Numbered from the stretch's first letter, positions 53,368-63,368 are shown. The stretch is 64,000 bases of DNA from Povalibacter uvarum (GCF_014202975.1 NZ_JACHHZ010000007.1:13913-77912), one strand, 5' to 3'. The notes: generated from the letters alone by a model not told the origin. Translations and numbers: made by a program.

Positions 53368-54519
53368 TCACCCGGCCAGCGCCGGATAATCCGTGTATCC
53401 CTTCGCCTCGGACGTATAGAACGTCTTCGAATCCGGAACATTCAGCGTCGCGCCCACGCGGAATCGCGCCACGAGATCCGGATTCGCGATGAACAACCTT
53501 CCGTAGGCGATTGCATCAGCTTCGCCAGCCTTCACTGCAGCCGCGCCGGTGGCGGCATCGAAGCCGCCGTTCAGAATGAACGTGTTTCTGTACGCCTCGC
53601 GCATCGCAGGCGCGACGCGATTCGCGATCGTGCGCGTCTCGTGCACGTGCAGGTACGCAAGATCAAATTCGTTGAGTGCCCTTGCCGCTGCCGTGAACGT
53701 CTTCGCAGGGTCGCTGTCGGTCATGTCGTTGTATGGATTCCACGGCGACAGTCGTACGCCTGTGCGGCTCGGCGACCATGCCTTGACGACTGCTTCGGTC
53801 ACTTCGCGCAGGAAGCGCAGGCGGTTCTCGATGCTTCCGCCGTAGCGGTCCGTGCGCTTGTTCGACCCGTCGCGGATGAACTCGTCGATGAGATAGCTGT
53901 TGGCGGCGTGAATTTCCACGCCGTCGAAGCCGGCCTCGCGTGCGTTGAGCGTGGCTTGGGCATAGTCCCGCACCGTTGTGGCAATCTCGGCTTCGGTCAG
54001 CGCGCGTGGTGTGACATACGGTTTCTTGCCTTGCGGTGTGTATGTCGTGTCGTTGACCGCAATCGCGGACGGAGCGACCGGCGTCGCGCCGTCGAGGAAG
54101 TCGGGGTGCGAGACGCGGCCCATGTGCCACAGCTGCAGGAAGATCTTCCCGCCGCGCTGATGCACGGCGTTCGTTGTCGCCTTCCATCCTTCGATGTGCT
54201 CGGGCAGATAGATGCCAGGTGAGCCGTTCCAGCCGTAGCCGGTCGCGGAGATCGCCACGCCTTCCGATACGATCAGACCTGCACCAGCGCGTTGGCCGTA
54301 GTACTGCGCCATGAGCGCATTCGCGGTACGAGAGGCTCCCGCGCGGCCCCGTGTCAGCGGCGCCATCGCGATGCGGTTGCGCAGCTCGACATCGCCGATC
54401 TTGATCGGTGCAAGCAACGCGTCGGCCGGTTGTTCAGTCGCATTCCCGCGCCCAATCGCCAGTGCCAGCATCGTCGCAGCAGCGCCCTTCGTCACATCAC
54501 GCCTGGAAATCGATCGCAT
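53368..54519 (-). CDS. Old Yellow Enzyme-family NADH:flavin oxidoreductase, Tat-exported
   Basis: The 383-residue protein starts MRSISRRDVTKGAAATML, a twin-arginine signal, so this copy is probably periplasmic, unusual for the family. The FMN barrel shows LQLWHMGR (127-134), His204 and Asn207 in VEIHAANSYL that bind substrate, and DRYGGSIENR (224-233). It reduces activated alkenes or similar electrophiles. The start at 54519 is fixed by the signal; the frame upstream to 55179 is antisense to another gene. It is divergent from the caspase-fold-like gene at 54772. Confidence 0.9.
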   Translation of the reverse strand: MRSISRRDVTKGAAATMLALAIGRGNATEQPADALLAPIKIGDVELRNRIAMAPLTRGRAGASRTANALMAQYYGQRAGAGLIVSEGVAISATGYGWNGSPGIYLPEHIEGWKATTNAVHQRGGKIFLQLWHMGRVSHPDFLDGATPVAPSAIAVNDTTYTPQGKKPYVTPRALTEAEIATTVRDYAQATLNAREAGFDGVEIHAANSYLIDEFIRDGSNKRTDRYGGSIENRLRFLREVTEAVVKAWSPSRTGVRLSPWNPYNDMTDSDPAKTFTAAARALNEFDLAYLHVHETRTIANRVAPAMREAYRNTFILNGGFDAATGAAAVKAGEADAIAYGRLFIANPDLVARFRVGATLNVPDSKTFYTSEAKGYTDYPALAG

Positions 54520-54771
54520 CGTTGGACTCGTCGCAAAATAGGAAGCCGCAGGATAGCGGATGGACTGCCCGGGGCTGCGATCGGTTCCCTCTGAGTACAT
54601 CGCCGGCGCGCATGACAGCTCGACGACGGGACTTCGCTGGTTGGTGATCAGTATCCGATCGTCTCGGCACCGCATCTTGATCGCGCAGGTAAGCAGACCT
54701 TCTGATTGCACCTTCACGCCGACCGCCTGACGATTCGTGTCACACCGGAACGAGGCCTCAAGGAGCGGACA

Positions 54772-55527
54772 ATGAGGGTAGGGAGACTGGCAATCATCGG
54801 CGTGCTGACGGGAGAAGAAGTCAAGGACAAGGAAACGGAAGAAGGGGCCTATGCCCTGCTCGGGAGGTGCACGGAGCGGTCTCCGAACATGGAATGGACA
54901 TTGAAGTTTGTCAGGCTCGGGGGAACCCCCGGAGCCCAGGCCTGGAACCCACAGGAAGATAAGGAGACTGGCGGGCAAGCCTCGGGCTACTTCGAAAACT
55001 CTCCCGCCGACCTGGGCGTCTACGTGCTGGCGCACGGCAGCATGGCGGGGCTCGCCGGCGTCGTCGACGTGGAAAAGTTCTACGTCATGCTGCAGCACTT
55101 CGGTCTGCTCTCTCTTCGCAAGCTGTGTCTGATTGCATGCGTAAGTGCCGGAGAGGCGATCGTCGAAGGTGTGGTCCACGGCAATCCCAGTACTCTCTAC
55201 AAGATCTGCAAGTACATGGGAGAGAAGGGCTGCAAGCCCGTCATGGCGGGCTGGAATTCATTCGTGACCGTCGTCAATACGGAGATGTTCGGCAAGTCCG
55301 AAGCGGACGGGAAGCCGTTCCTGCTTGGCACCGCGACGGCAAGCGTCAAGAAGAACAAAGGATTGCTGGATCCCGCCGACCATGCCGGAAGGAAGGCGCT
55401 TGACGGGCCAAGGACAGCGAAGATCCTGGCATCGAATCCGGCGAGCAAGAGCAGCGCAAAGAAACTGTTCTATGTGTTTAAGGATGGAGCGACCCGAGTG
55501 ACTCACGCCGACTGGACCGACAAATAG
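54772..55527 (+). CDS. Possible caspase-fold (C14/C80/CHAT-like) protein
   Basis: The 251-residue protein has no clear family, but two elements of the caspase-like cysteine protease fold are spaced as expected: a strand ending in HG (LGVYVLAHGS, His88) and, 35 residues on, a strand ending in Cys (LRKLCLIACVSAG, Cys123). AGGAG at 54761-54765 supports the start. No signal peptide. Stand-alone; the convergent acyl-CoA dehydrogenase gene follows at once. The catalytic dyad assignment is a suggestion from pattern alone. Confidence 0.55.
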   Translation: MRVGRLAIIGVLTGEEVKDKETEEGAYALLGRCTERSPNMEWTLKFVRLGGTPGAQAWNPQEDKETGGQASGYFENSPADLGVYVLAHGSMAGLAGVVDVEKFYVMLQHFGLLSLRKLCLIACVSAGEAIVEGVVHGNPSTLYKICKYMGEKGCKPVMAGWNSFVTVVNTEMFGKSEADGKPFLLGTATASVKKNKGLLDPADHAGRKALDGPRTAKILASNPASKSSAKKLFYVFKDGATRVTHADWTDK

Positions 55528-55538
55528 GGCAGCTGCGA

Positions 55539-56702
55539 TCAGGCGACTCCTTTCGCAATGCGCTTGCCGATGCTCCAGCGATGGACCTCCGAAGGTCCGT
55601 CGTAGATGCGGAAGGCACGCATGTCACGGAAGATGCGAGCGACGATCGTGCGATCGGTGACGCCGCTGCCACCGAGAATCTGCACGCTGCGGTCGACGAC
55701 ACGCCACTGCGCCTCCGAAGCCAGGACTTTTGTCATGCTCGATTCCAGGCCGCCGTCGCGGCCCTGATCGAGTACCCAGGCTGTGTGCCAGATGGAAAGT
55801 CTGGCGGCGTGCAGGTCCATGAGGTTGTCAGCCAGCATGAAACTGACACCCTCGTGGTGACCGATGGGCTTTCCAAACGCCTGGCGCTCACGCGAGTACT
55901 CCACTGCGACATCGTGGGCGCGCCGCGCCTGACCCAGCCACCGCATGCAATGAGTCAGCCGCGCCGGTGCCAGACGGACCTGGGCATAGTGAAATCCTCG
56001 GCCGGGCTCGCCCAGGATGTCGTCCTTCGAAACTCGCAAGTTGTCGATCCGCACGTGCGCATGGCCACCCGTGAAGCACGTGTCGAGTGCGGTGAGTTGC
56101 TCCTCGATCCGGATTTCCTCGCGATCCATGTCGGCCAGGAACATGGTTGCAGAGCCATCAGGCATTCGCGCCATGATGATCGCGAGCTTCGCCCCCGTGG
56201 CGCCCGTGATGTACAGCTTCTCGCCGTTGATCACGTAGCCATCGTCTACGGGGTCGGCAGTCGTGCGCAGCAGTCCCGGATCCGATCCAGCGCCTGGGGG
56301 TGGCTCGGTCATGCAGAAGCAGGAGCGGATGTCGCCGCGAACCAAAGGACGAAGCCATCGCTCCTTCTGCTCGTCGTTCGCGACGACTTCCAGCATGTGA
56401 ATGTTGCCCTCATCGGGGGCATGAATGTTCAGCGCTGTTGGGCCGAGGGGCGAATAGCCTGCCTCTTCGAACAGCACGGCTTTCTCTCGGTGAGAAAGAC
56501 CCAGCCCACCCATCTCGACCGACGCGTGCGGTGTCAGCAGCCTGGCCTGCCGCGCCAGAGCCACGAGCTCGCGACGCAAGTCTTCCGTGGGTCCGTGTTC
56601 GGTCTGGCGCGGATCGCTCTCGTAGGGAACGACCTTCTGCGCGATGAATTCGCGTGTTGCGGCCTGGAGCTCGCGCATGCGCGGGGTGATTTCAAAGTCC
56701 AT
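55539..56702 (-). CDS. Acyl-CoA dehydrogenase
   Basis: The 387-residue flavoprotein has the ACAD order: N-terminal helices (MRELQAATREFIAQKVVPYE), the FCMTEPPPGAGSDP flavin loop, a middle beta domain, and a C-terminal helical domain with VQILGGSGVTDRTIVARIFRD. The GNIHMLEVVAND segment and the long middle resemble the ACAD10/11-type branch. It oxidises acyl-CoA, passing electrons to ETF. It stands alone, with its start 140 bases from the divergent CadC-like gene. Confidence 0.9.
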   Translation of the reverse strand: MDFEITPRMRELQAATREFIAQKVVPYESDPRQTEHGPTEDLRRELVALARQARLLTPHASVEMGGLGLSHREKAVLFEEAGYSPLGPTALNIHAPDEGNIHMLEVVANDEQKERWLRPLVRGDIRSCFCMTEPPPGAGSDPGLLRTTADPVDDGYVINGEKLYITGATGAKLAIIMARMPDGSATMFLADMDREEIRIEEQLTALDTCFTGGHAHVRIDNLRVSKDDILGEPGRGFHYAQVRLAPARLTHCMRWLGQARRAHDVAVEYSRERQAFGKPIGHHEGVSFMLADNLMDLHAARLSIWHTAWVLDQGRDGGLESSMTKVLASEAQWRVVDRSVQILGGSGVTDRTIVARIFRDMRAFRIYDGPSEVHRWSIGKRIAKGVA

Positions 56703-56842
56703 AACCTGTCATTTCGGTGGCCCGGGGTCAGCGCATTTAGGAGCCTTCCGGAAGTGAAAGCATCGTCGCTTCTGACGAGTCGGTGCCGTGCCGGGACCGA
56801 TTGAGGTAGCATTCCGTCATCTCCAATCGCCCCGCATTTCCC

Positions 56843-58687
56843 ATGGCTTTCTCGCGTCAGGAGCTGCTAGCGGGATTCCAGATCGGTGCGTGCGTCATTG
56901 AGCCGCGCCAGAACCGCATCGTGCGCGGCGATACGGAGGTGCATCTCGAACCCAGGGTAGTGGACGTGCTCGTATGCCTGGCTGAGCATGCGGGTGAAGT
57001 CGTTTCTCGCGACACGCTCAACGCGCAAGTGTGGGGCAACGTCGTGGTCACCGATCAGGCGGTGACCAACTGCATCTCGGAGTTGCGTCATCATCTGGGC
57101 GACGATCGTGCAGCTCATCGCGTCATCGAGACGATTCCCAAGCGCGGCTATCGGCTGGCGGCGTCCGTGGAATTGGTTCGATCCGAGCCGCCGCCGATGG
57201 AGCCGCCATCCCCGCCGAAGGCTCGCATGTCCGGCAGACGTTGGCTGCTCGTGGGCGGGCTGTTCCTCGTGCTCAGTGCAGCACTCGGCGTGTTCTGGTG
57301 GCGGAGTGCGTCGACGGCAACGCGTACGAGCGTCGCAGTGCTGCAGTTCGAGAACGCAGCCAACGAGGAAGCGCTCGACTATCTCAGTCTTGCGCTGCCG
57401 GATGAAGTGGCGACCCTGCTGTCGAAGTCACGCGATCTGGCGGTCCGTCCCTCCGCGTATGTCGATGGCGAAGATCCGCTCACCGCCGCTCGCAAGCGTC
57501 GCGTGGATCACATCGTCAGCGGCCGTTTCTACAAGGAAGACAACGGTCGGCTGAGTCTCGCGGTCGAGGCGTTGCATGTGCCCCAGGAGCGCGTGGTCTG
57601 GCGAACACGTATCACGGTTCCGGCTCACGATCTGCTTGCGATGCGTCGAGAGATTTCAGACGGCGTGAACAGGGGCCTGCTGCCAGCGCTTGGCGTAACT
57701 GCCGCTGCATCGTCAGGGCCCATGCCCGAACACGGCGAGGCCTATCAGCTCTATCTGCATAGCCTCGCGCTCCCGAAGCAGCCGAAGCCGACCGAACGCG
57801 CCATCGAGATGCTGGAGCGCGCAGTCGAGTTGGAGCCGAAGTTCGCATTGGCATGGTATGCCTTGGGCGTTCGCTACTACGACCACGGTTCTTATGGTGC
57901 GGGCGGAGAGGCCGCACGGCAGCAAGCGATCGTGGCGCAACGCAAGGCGCTGGAACACGATCCCGATCTGCTTCCCGCGGCCAGACGCATCGTGAACCAG
58001 CGCGTCGAGGCCGGAGAGCTCGAGGCCGCGTATCGCGCAGCCCGTGAACTGTACGACCGTCATGGCCCGGCCCTGGAAACGCATTTCTCACTCGCGTACG
58101 TGTATCGGTTCGGTGGGCTGATGGAGGATGCACAGCGCCACTGCGAGCTGGCGCTCGAGTACGACCCATACAACCCGGGCCTGCGTTCCTGCGGCTACGC
58201 GTATCTGTACGCCGGGAAAACCTCGCGCTTCATGCGCTTTCTCATGCTGGATGAGGGCTCGTACTTCGTGCAGTGGGGAACTGTGCTGTTCCACTTGCGA
58301 CAGGACAATCGAAACGCAGCGCTGCAGGTCGTCAGGCAGGCGGCGGATGAGCCGACGCGGCAACTCATGGAGCCGTGCCTGGCGGGAGCGAGTGGCGCCG
58401 CGCTTGATGCTCGGGCTGCCGCGTTCGTCACGTACTGGAAGCGCCAGGGAGACCCGGAGAACTACTACTCCGTTGCACCGATGCTCGCCTACTGCGGCCG
58501 CGCTCGGGAGGCGCTGCACATGTTGGAGCTTGCGGTGGATGGCTACTACTGCTCATACCCCGCGCTCGATGTGGACACGATCTGGACGGGAGTGCGTGAC
58601 GACCCGGAGTTTCAGCGAATCCGCGTCAAGGCCATGGAATGTCACGACAACTTTCGTCGAATGGTCGAGGCATACGACGCCGCCTGA
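56843..58687 (+). CDS. CadC-like transmembrane regulator with TPR region
   Basis: The 614-residue protein has an OmpR/PhoB-type winged helix at 12-107 (VHLEPRVVDVLVCLAEHAGE, TLNAQVWGNVVVTDQAVTNC then IPKRGYRLAA), a transmembrane span at about 132-152, and a periplasmic part that opens with an AVLQFEN...LPDEVATLLSK segment (TolB-like) and continues with TPR-like helices. Such proteins read an envelope signal and bind DNA directly. It is divergent from the acyl-CoA dehydrogenase gene, a possible target. Cys-rich end (CSYPALDV) noted. Confidence 0.85.
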   Translation: MAFSRQELLAGFQIGACVIEPRQNRIVRGDTEVHLEPRVVDVLVCLAEHAGEVVSRDTLNAQVWGNVVVTDQAVTNCISELRHHLGDDRAAHRVIETIPKRGYRLAASVELVRSEPPPMEPPSPPKARMSGRRWLLVGGLFLVLSAALGVFWWRSASTATRTSVAVLQFENAANEEALDYLSLALPDEVATLLSKSRDLAVRPSAYVDGEDPLTAARKRRVDHIVSGRFYKEDNGRLSLAVEALHVPQERVVWRTRITVPAHDLLAMRREISDGVNRGLLPALGVTAAASSGPMPEHGEAYQLYLHSLALPKQPKPTERAIEMLERAVELEPKFALAWYALGVRYYDHGSYGAGGEAARQQAIVAQRKALEHDPDLLPAARRIVNQRVEAGELEAAYRAARELYDRHGPALETHFSLAYVYRFGGLMEDAQRHCELALEYDPYNPGLRSCGYAYLYAGKTSRFMRFLMLDEGSYFVQWGTVLFHLRQDNRNAALQVVRQAADEPTRQLMEPCLAGASGAALDARAAAFVTYWKRQGDPENYYSVAPMLAYCGRAREALHMLELAVDGYYCSYPALDVDTIWTGVRDDPEFQRIRVKAMECHDNFRRMVEAYDAA

Positions 58688-58755
58688 TGCCGCACGGCAA
58701 GAAGCAGGCAGTCTTGTCGATCCCGGCCGGGATCGATCGTCCTGACGAATCACGT

Positions 58756-60006
58756 TCAAACGTAACTGAGCCACCAGTCCTGTCGTCGCGCCTTGAGGTC
58801 TGCGATCCAGCGACACAGCGGGTAGAGGGCGGCGACGACCGCGATCCAGACCAGGTAAACACCCAGCAAGCCGACCCCAAAGCCCGTTGGAAAGTAGCGG
58901 TAGTGGGTGAGGAACTGCTGTGCCGGGAAGCCCTGCGCGATTCCAAGCAATATCGCCGCGGAATGAATCAGATACAGATGAGCGAGGTAGAAAGCGAGTG
59001 GCGCGCGTCCGAATGTCACGAGCGCAGTGCGGATTGGACCCTGGAGCCGGTCGATGAACGCGCAGGCGAGAGCAGCTGGGCCCAGTGTCATCAGGACGTA
59101 GAGAAGACTCGGCGGATACTTCGTCGTCGCCAGGAACGACATGACGGAAGCCGCTGTGCCGCTCGCGTCAGACTGCCATGGATGCGGATCACCGTAGACG
59201 TTGAGCGCCCGGATCAGAACAAACGCAATGATTACGCCCGCGCCGATTCGTACCAGCAACGTGTTCCGCTGTTTCTCCGGCAGCTCGAAGAGACCGGCGG
59301 CGCCGTAGCCGGCGAGCATGACGCCGGTCCATGGCAGCAGCGGGTAGGAGAAGAAGACCGAGAGGAAGCCGACTTCATGCAGTTGTCGCGCATGCAGCAC
59401 TGCCCACAAAGGTCCTGTGCTTCCAGTTGTACTTGCCGCGGGCCAGACGCCATCCAGGAGGTTGTGGCCCATCAGGATCATCACACCAATCAGAAGACAC
59501 GCGTGTCGGCCCAGAAATTGCGCGCCCGCCAGAATCACCATGCTGGCCCCGATCACCCAGATGACCTGCAGTCCTATGTAGGTCTGCCCGCCAAGCTCTG
59601 GAATACCCATCGGGGCGAACGACCAGGCTGGGGAAACTACGAGGACTTCCAGCACGATCAGCCAAAGGCCTCGCGTCAGCAGGAAAGACGCAAGCTCTGC
59701 GGGACTCTTGCGGCGTGACATCAGTCCCGCACTGGTTCCTGCGAGGAACACAAACGTCGGCGCGCAGAAGTGAGTGATCCATCGCGTCGCGAACAGCAGT
59801 GGGCTGCTTGCAGGATCGGCCGTTGGATCCTGCACCGCCGCAGTCATGACGAAGTCACGAACATGATCCAGGGCCATCACGACCATCACGAGTCCGCGGA
59901 GCATATCCAGCGAGGACATCCGGTACGCGCGCCGATCCGCGGGAGCCGAGATTGTCGCAGTAGTGCTGACCGGTGAGCCTGCCACCGTTGCATGGACCGA
60001 ACTCAT
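58756..60006 (-). CDS. DUF1624/heparan-acetyltransferase-like membrane protein
   Basis: The 416-residue protein has about ten transmembrane segments and begins the catalytic-family pattern SLDMLRGLVMVVMALDHVRDF, with the His of DHVRDF as the likely acetyl acceptor position. The family acylates sugars or lipids across the membrane. The start at 60006 has GAGGG upstream on its strand. It stands alone; substrate unknown. Confidence 0.82.
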   Translation of the reverse strand: MSSVHATVAGSPVSTTATISAPADRRAYRMSSLDMLRGLVMVVMALDHVRDFVMTAAVQDPTADPASSPLLFATRWITHFCAPTFVFLAGTSAGLMSRRKSPAELASFLLTRGLWLIVLEVLVVSPAWSFAPMGIPELGGQTYIGLQVIWVIGASMVILAGAQFLGRHACLLIGVMILMGHNLLDGVWPAASTTGSTGPLWAVLHARQLHEVGFLSVFFSYPLLPWTGVMLAGYGAAGLFELPEKQRNTLLVRIGAGVIIAFVLIRALNVYGDPHPWQSDASGTAASVMSFLATTKYPPSLLYVLMTLGPAALACAFIDRLQGPIRTALVTFGRAPLAFYLAHLYLIHSAAILLGIAQGFPAQQFLTHYRYFPTGFGVGLLGVYLVWIAVVAALYPLCRWIADLKARRQDWWLSYV

Positions 60007-60117
60007 GACCACCCTCGCACAGGACAGATGTTCGGTCAGTACTGCGACGGCAGCTTCGGGTTCACTCGCTCGATGACGAATGTGTCATGTGGATCGCTGA
60101 GATGGCGCCCCTCGTCA

Positions 60118-60906
60118 CTAAGCGTGGGTCACTGAACGTGGCTTGCGGAGTTTTCTTCGTCTGAACAGAAGGCCGATCGAGGCAGCTGCAACCAACATCA
60201 ATGGGCCTGGTTCCGGGACGCGCGTTGGCGTCGCCAACCGCAGGTACTCGATCTCGCCGCGAATGAACACGTTGGGAAACCCTCCCAGGATCGAGAACTG
60301 GCGCAGGCCGAAGCCCTCGAGATCAGGCGGCACGGTTGGAAGATCGGTGCTTCCCAGCACTGAAGCGTTGCCGCCTGATCGGGAGTCCAGATCGATCGCA
60401 ATGAACGCCGCACTGGACTCCACGATCTCGCCGTCGATCGTCGAGTAGGCGCCCGACCAGTTTCCCGACGGCAGCACGGTCTGGGTCATGAACGACAGGT
60501 GATCGTACACCTGCCCAGCGACCTCGCCGTCGTTCAGAACTCTGATCTCGGAGTGGCTGTCGTCGAGGAACAGGCTTGGCGGCAGGCTCGCATCGGTTTG
60601 CAGCGTGAAGCCCCCGAAGGTGACGTTCATCACCATTCCCGTCTTGCCCGCGTCCGCGTATTCGTATGCGACGCTCGTGCCGAAGCAGCATGGATCGGCG
60701 ACGTAGTTCTGCGAGTCGAATGTGATCTCGCCCTTGAATGCTTCGCCAACGACCGCGGAAGGAAACTCGTCATACCCGAGGTGACGAGTCAGGACATTGG
60801 GATTGTTCGCGGTGATGGTCCCGCCAAACTCGAACGTGATGGGGACCGCCAGCACCGCGAGCGGGTTGACGAGCAGACTCAATGCAACGACCCGTCTGAC
60901 GCTCAT
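60118..60906 (-). CDS. PEP-CTERM sorted secreted protein
   Basis: The 262-residue protein has a signal peptide (MSVRRVVALSLLVNPLAVLA), a beta-rich body (PITFEFGGTITANNPNVL ...) and a PEP-CTERM tail: VPEPGPLML, hydrophobic span, RRRKLRK. GGAGG six bases before 60906 fixes the start. With the protein at 43469-44071 it implies an exosortase elsewhere in the genome. Confidence 0.85.
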   Translation of the reverse strand: MSVRRVVALSLLVNPLAVLAVPITFEFGGTITANNPNVLTRHLGYDEFPSAVVGEAFKGEITFDSQNYVADPCCFGTSVAYEYADAGKTGMVMNVTFGGFTLQTDASLPPSLFLDDSHSEIRVLNDGEVAGQVYDHLSFMTQTVLPSGNWSGAYSTIDGEIVESSAAFIAIDLDSRSGGNASVLGSTDLPTVPPDLEGFGLRQFSILGGFPNVFIRGEIEYLRLATPTRVPEPGPLMLVAAASIGLLFRRRKLRKPRSVTHA

Positions 60907-61080
60907 TCCGAACCTCCGTTTCGCCGTCTTTCCCGGTGTGCCGACAGTAGTCGGTTGATCCCGCAACCGGAATTGCGCCGAAGGGCAGTTCGGACGTGTC
61001 AAGGCAGCCGACATCATCCGTGCACCGCGCGAACGCTTTTTGTCTATGCTTGTGCCGTCTTCTTGCGGCCCGGATTGCGC

Positions 61081-61827
61081 GTGATCGTCCCTGAAGAAAA
61101 TCTTGTCCAGCTCGCCCTGGCTTGCGTCGTTGCCCTGTCCGCCTCAACGCTTGGCGGCCTGTCCGGCTTCGGCACCGGTCTGATCCTTCCCGTTTTCCTC
61201 GTACCGCTGGTGGGCATCGCGAACGTCATTCCCGTCATGGCGGTGGGCATGTTGATCAACAACGGCAGCCGCGTCGTCGCTTTCTGGCGTGACATCGACT
61301 GGCTGCACGCTCGACGCATGCTCCTGCTAGGGCTGCCCGCCTGCGTTGCCGGAGCCTATGGCTACACGCTTCTCAGCGCGAAGTGGATTGCGGTTCTGCT
61401 AGGCACGTTTCTGCTTCTGAGCGTGCCGATGCGCCGCGTGCTGCGACGGGCACAACTGCAGTTCTCCGCTGCAACCGAAGTTGGGGCGGGCGCAGTCTTC
61501 GGTTTCGTCAACGGTGGCGTGACCGGTGCGGGCGTGATCCTGATCTCGATCCTCATGTCTGTCGGATTGGCCGGCAGTTCGCTCGTGGCGACCGATGCCG
61601 TGGTCTCCATCATCATGGGGGCGGCCAAGGTGATGTTGTTCGGCTCTCTTTCGGCACTGGACCTGCGACTTGCGCTGCTCGGGCTGCTCGTCGGTCTCTT
61701 TACTGCTCCAGGCGCGTTTATTGCTCGCGCTCTGCTGCGTCGTATCCCGGCGGGCGTCCACGCCGGGTTCATGGAGCTGGTGGTCGTCGTCGGAGCAATC
61801 GTACTGTTGTCGCGCGCCTGGGCGTGA
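61081..61827 (+). CDS. TSUP-family membrane transporter (TauE/SafE-like)
   Basis: The 248-residue protein has about eight transmembrane segments and two GxGTGLILPVFLVP-like repeats (SGFGTGLILPVFLVPLVGI; VNGGVTGAGVILISILMSVG) typical of the TSUP family. These proteins export sulfite, sulfonates or similar anions. The downstream gene is a sulfatase, so release and export of a sulfur product is a reasonable link. The start is set at GTG 61081; no ATG fits and the ribosome site is weak. Confidence 0.75.
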   Translation: MIVPEENLVQLALACVVALSASTLGGLSGFGTGLILPVFLVPLVGIANVIPVMAVGMLINNGSRVVAFWRDIDWLHARRMLLLGLPACVAGAYGYTLLSAKWIAVLLGTFLLLSVPMRRVLRRAQLQFSAATEVGAGAVFGFVNGGVTGAGVILISILMSVGLAGSSLVATDAVVSIIMGAAKVMLFGSLSALDLRLALLGLLVGLFTAPGAFIARALLRRIPAGVHAGFMELVVVVGAIVLLSRAWA

Positions 61828-61871
61828 GCACAGGAGCGACGGTATCCGCCGGTGCAGCGTCGCGGTGATTG

Positions 61872-61911
61872 CGACTATCATCTGACGATCATCGAGGGCC
61901 GGCTCAAGCAC
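61872..61911 (+). pseudogene. Cupin-gene remnant upstream of the sulfatase
   Basis: The 40 bases code for DYHLTIIEGRLKHG and match the DYHLVVIEGQLKHW segment of the cupin gene at 18807-19250, at the DNA level as well (GACTATCATCTG and TCATCGAGGGCC are shared). Nothing else of the cupin remains here, so this is a leftover of a lost copy. Confidence 0.5.
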
Positions 61912-61926
61912 GGGAATGCGAAACGA

Positions 61927-63348
61927 ATGAGCTCACTCACCCGTCGTGATTTTGTCGTCGGCGCCGCCGCGCTCGGCGCTTCGCCATCCATGGCGGCGTC
62001 GGTGAGGCAGCCGAATATCGTGTTCATACTGGCGGACGACCTCGGCGCAGGCGATCTCAGTTGCTACGGCCGACCCGACTACGTGACGCCGAATATCGAC
62101 CGGCTGGCTGCGCAAGGCGTCAGGTTGACGCAGAGTTACGCGAACTCCTGCACTTGTTCGCCAACCCGCGTCGCGCTTGCGACGGGCCGCTACCAGAATC
62201 GGTTGGCGGTCGGTAACTACGATCCGTTGCCCAGAGGTGTTGATGTCGGCCTGCCTGTCGATCATCCGACGCTTGCATCGCTGCTGAAGCGCGCCGGCTA
62301 CGAAACGGCGCTGATCGGCAAGTGGCATCTGGGCTCGATCCCGAAGTACAGCCCGCTCCAACGCGGATATGACGAGTTCTTTGGAATCAGTGGGGGCGGC
62401 GCGGACTATTTCACTCATGCATCCGCTGTTCTCGGACCGCCCGTGCATGACTTGTTCGAGAACGATGCGCCCACGCGTGTGGAAGGGTATGCCACCGATC
62501 TCTTCTCCGCGCGCGCGGTACAGTTCATCAAGCGCCGTCGCAGCAAGCCGTTCTTTCTCAGTCTGCATCACACTGCGCCACACTGGCCATGGCAAACGCG
62601 CGACGATCGCGGCGGCGCACGTGTCAACGACTTCCACTATGACGGCGGCTCCCCGCTGATCTTCGCTCAGATGATCGCGGCGCTGGACGATGGCGTCGGC
62701 CAGGTGATGAAAGCGCTGCGATCGGCGGGAGTCGAGCGCGACACCATCGTGATCTTCACCAGCGACAATGGCGGCGAGCGCTTCTCCTATAACTGGCCAC
62801 TGCGCGGCGAGAAGTTCGATTTGCTCGAAGGCGGCATCCGCACTCCGGGGATCGTGCGCTGGCCGGCGCGCATCCCCAAGCACTCGACGTCGAATCAGCT
62901 CGTGATGTCGATGGACTGGTTGCCAACGCTGCTGGCTGCTGGCAGTGGGGTGGTCGATGCGGTTTATCCCTCGGATGGTATCGATGTCATTCCAATGCTG
63001 GCCAAAGAACGTGCCGTGCAGGAGCGCACCGTGTTCTGGCGCACGCAATGGGCGCATGCCGCACGCCGCGGTTCATGGAAGTACTATGCTCACGCTGATC
63101 TTGAATACTTGTACGATCTTGCAGCGGATGAATCAGAGAGCGCGAACCAGCGGCTGAAGCAGCCTCGGATCGCTGCCGAGCTCAGGGAGGCCTACGAGGC
63201 CTGGAACGCAGCGATGCAGCCCATACCCCCTGACGCGATCACCCCGCGTGAAGCCTTCGAACGCGCGAAGGGGATGGAGCCGTTCGTGCCCAGAGGTCCA
63301 TCAACGCAAGGTGCGGCGCCACGATCACCTGCCAACGATGGCAGGTGA
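61927..63348 (+). CDS. Type I sulfatase, Tat-exported
   Basis: The 473-residue protein starts with a twin-arginine signal (MSSLTRRDFVVGAAALG) and has the sulfatase fold. Metal-binding Asp-Asp in FILADDLGAG, the formylglycine motif CSPTR with Cys77, ALIGKWHLG and TSDNGGERF are all present. Cys77 must be oxidised to formylglycine by an FGE enzyme that is not in the window. It hydrolyses sulfate esters, probably in the periplasm. The start at 61927 is the signal start; upstream frame is the cupin relic. Confidence 0.88.
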   Translation: MSSLTRRDFVVGAAALGASPSMAASVRQPNIVFILADDLGAGDLSCYGRPDYVTPNIDRLAAQGVRLTQSYANSCTCSPTRVALATGRYQNRLAVGNYDPLPRGVDVGLPVDHPTLASLLKRAGYETALIGKWHLGSIPKYSPLQRGYDEFFGISGGGADYFTHASAVLGPPVHDLFENDAPTRVEGYATDLFSARAVQFIKRRRSKPFFLSLHHTAPHWPWQTRDDRGGARVNDFHYDGGSPLIFAQMIAALDDGVGQVMKALRSAGVERDTIVIFTSDNGGERFSYNWPLRGEKFDLLEGGIRTPGIVRWPARIPKHSTSNQLVMSMDWLPTLLAAGSGVVDAVYPSDGIDVIPMLAKERAVQERTVFWRTQWAHAARRGSWKYYAHADLEYLYDLAADESESANQRLKQPRIAAELREAYEAWNAAMQPIPPDAITPREAFERAKGMEPFVPRGPSTQGAAPRSPANDGR

Positions 63349-63368
63349 TCCGACGCTATGCTCGAGCT

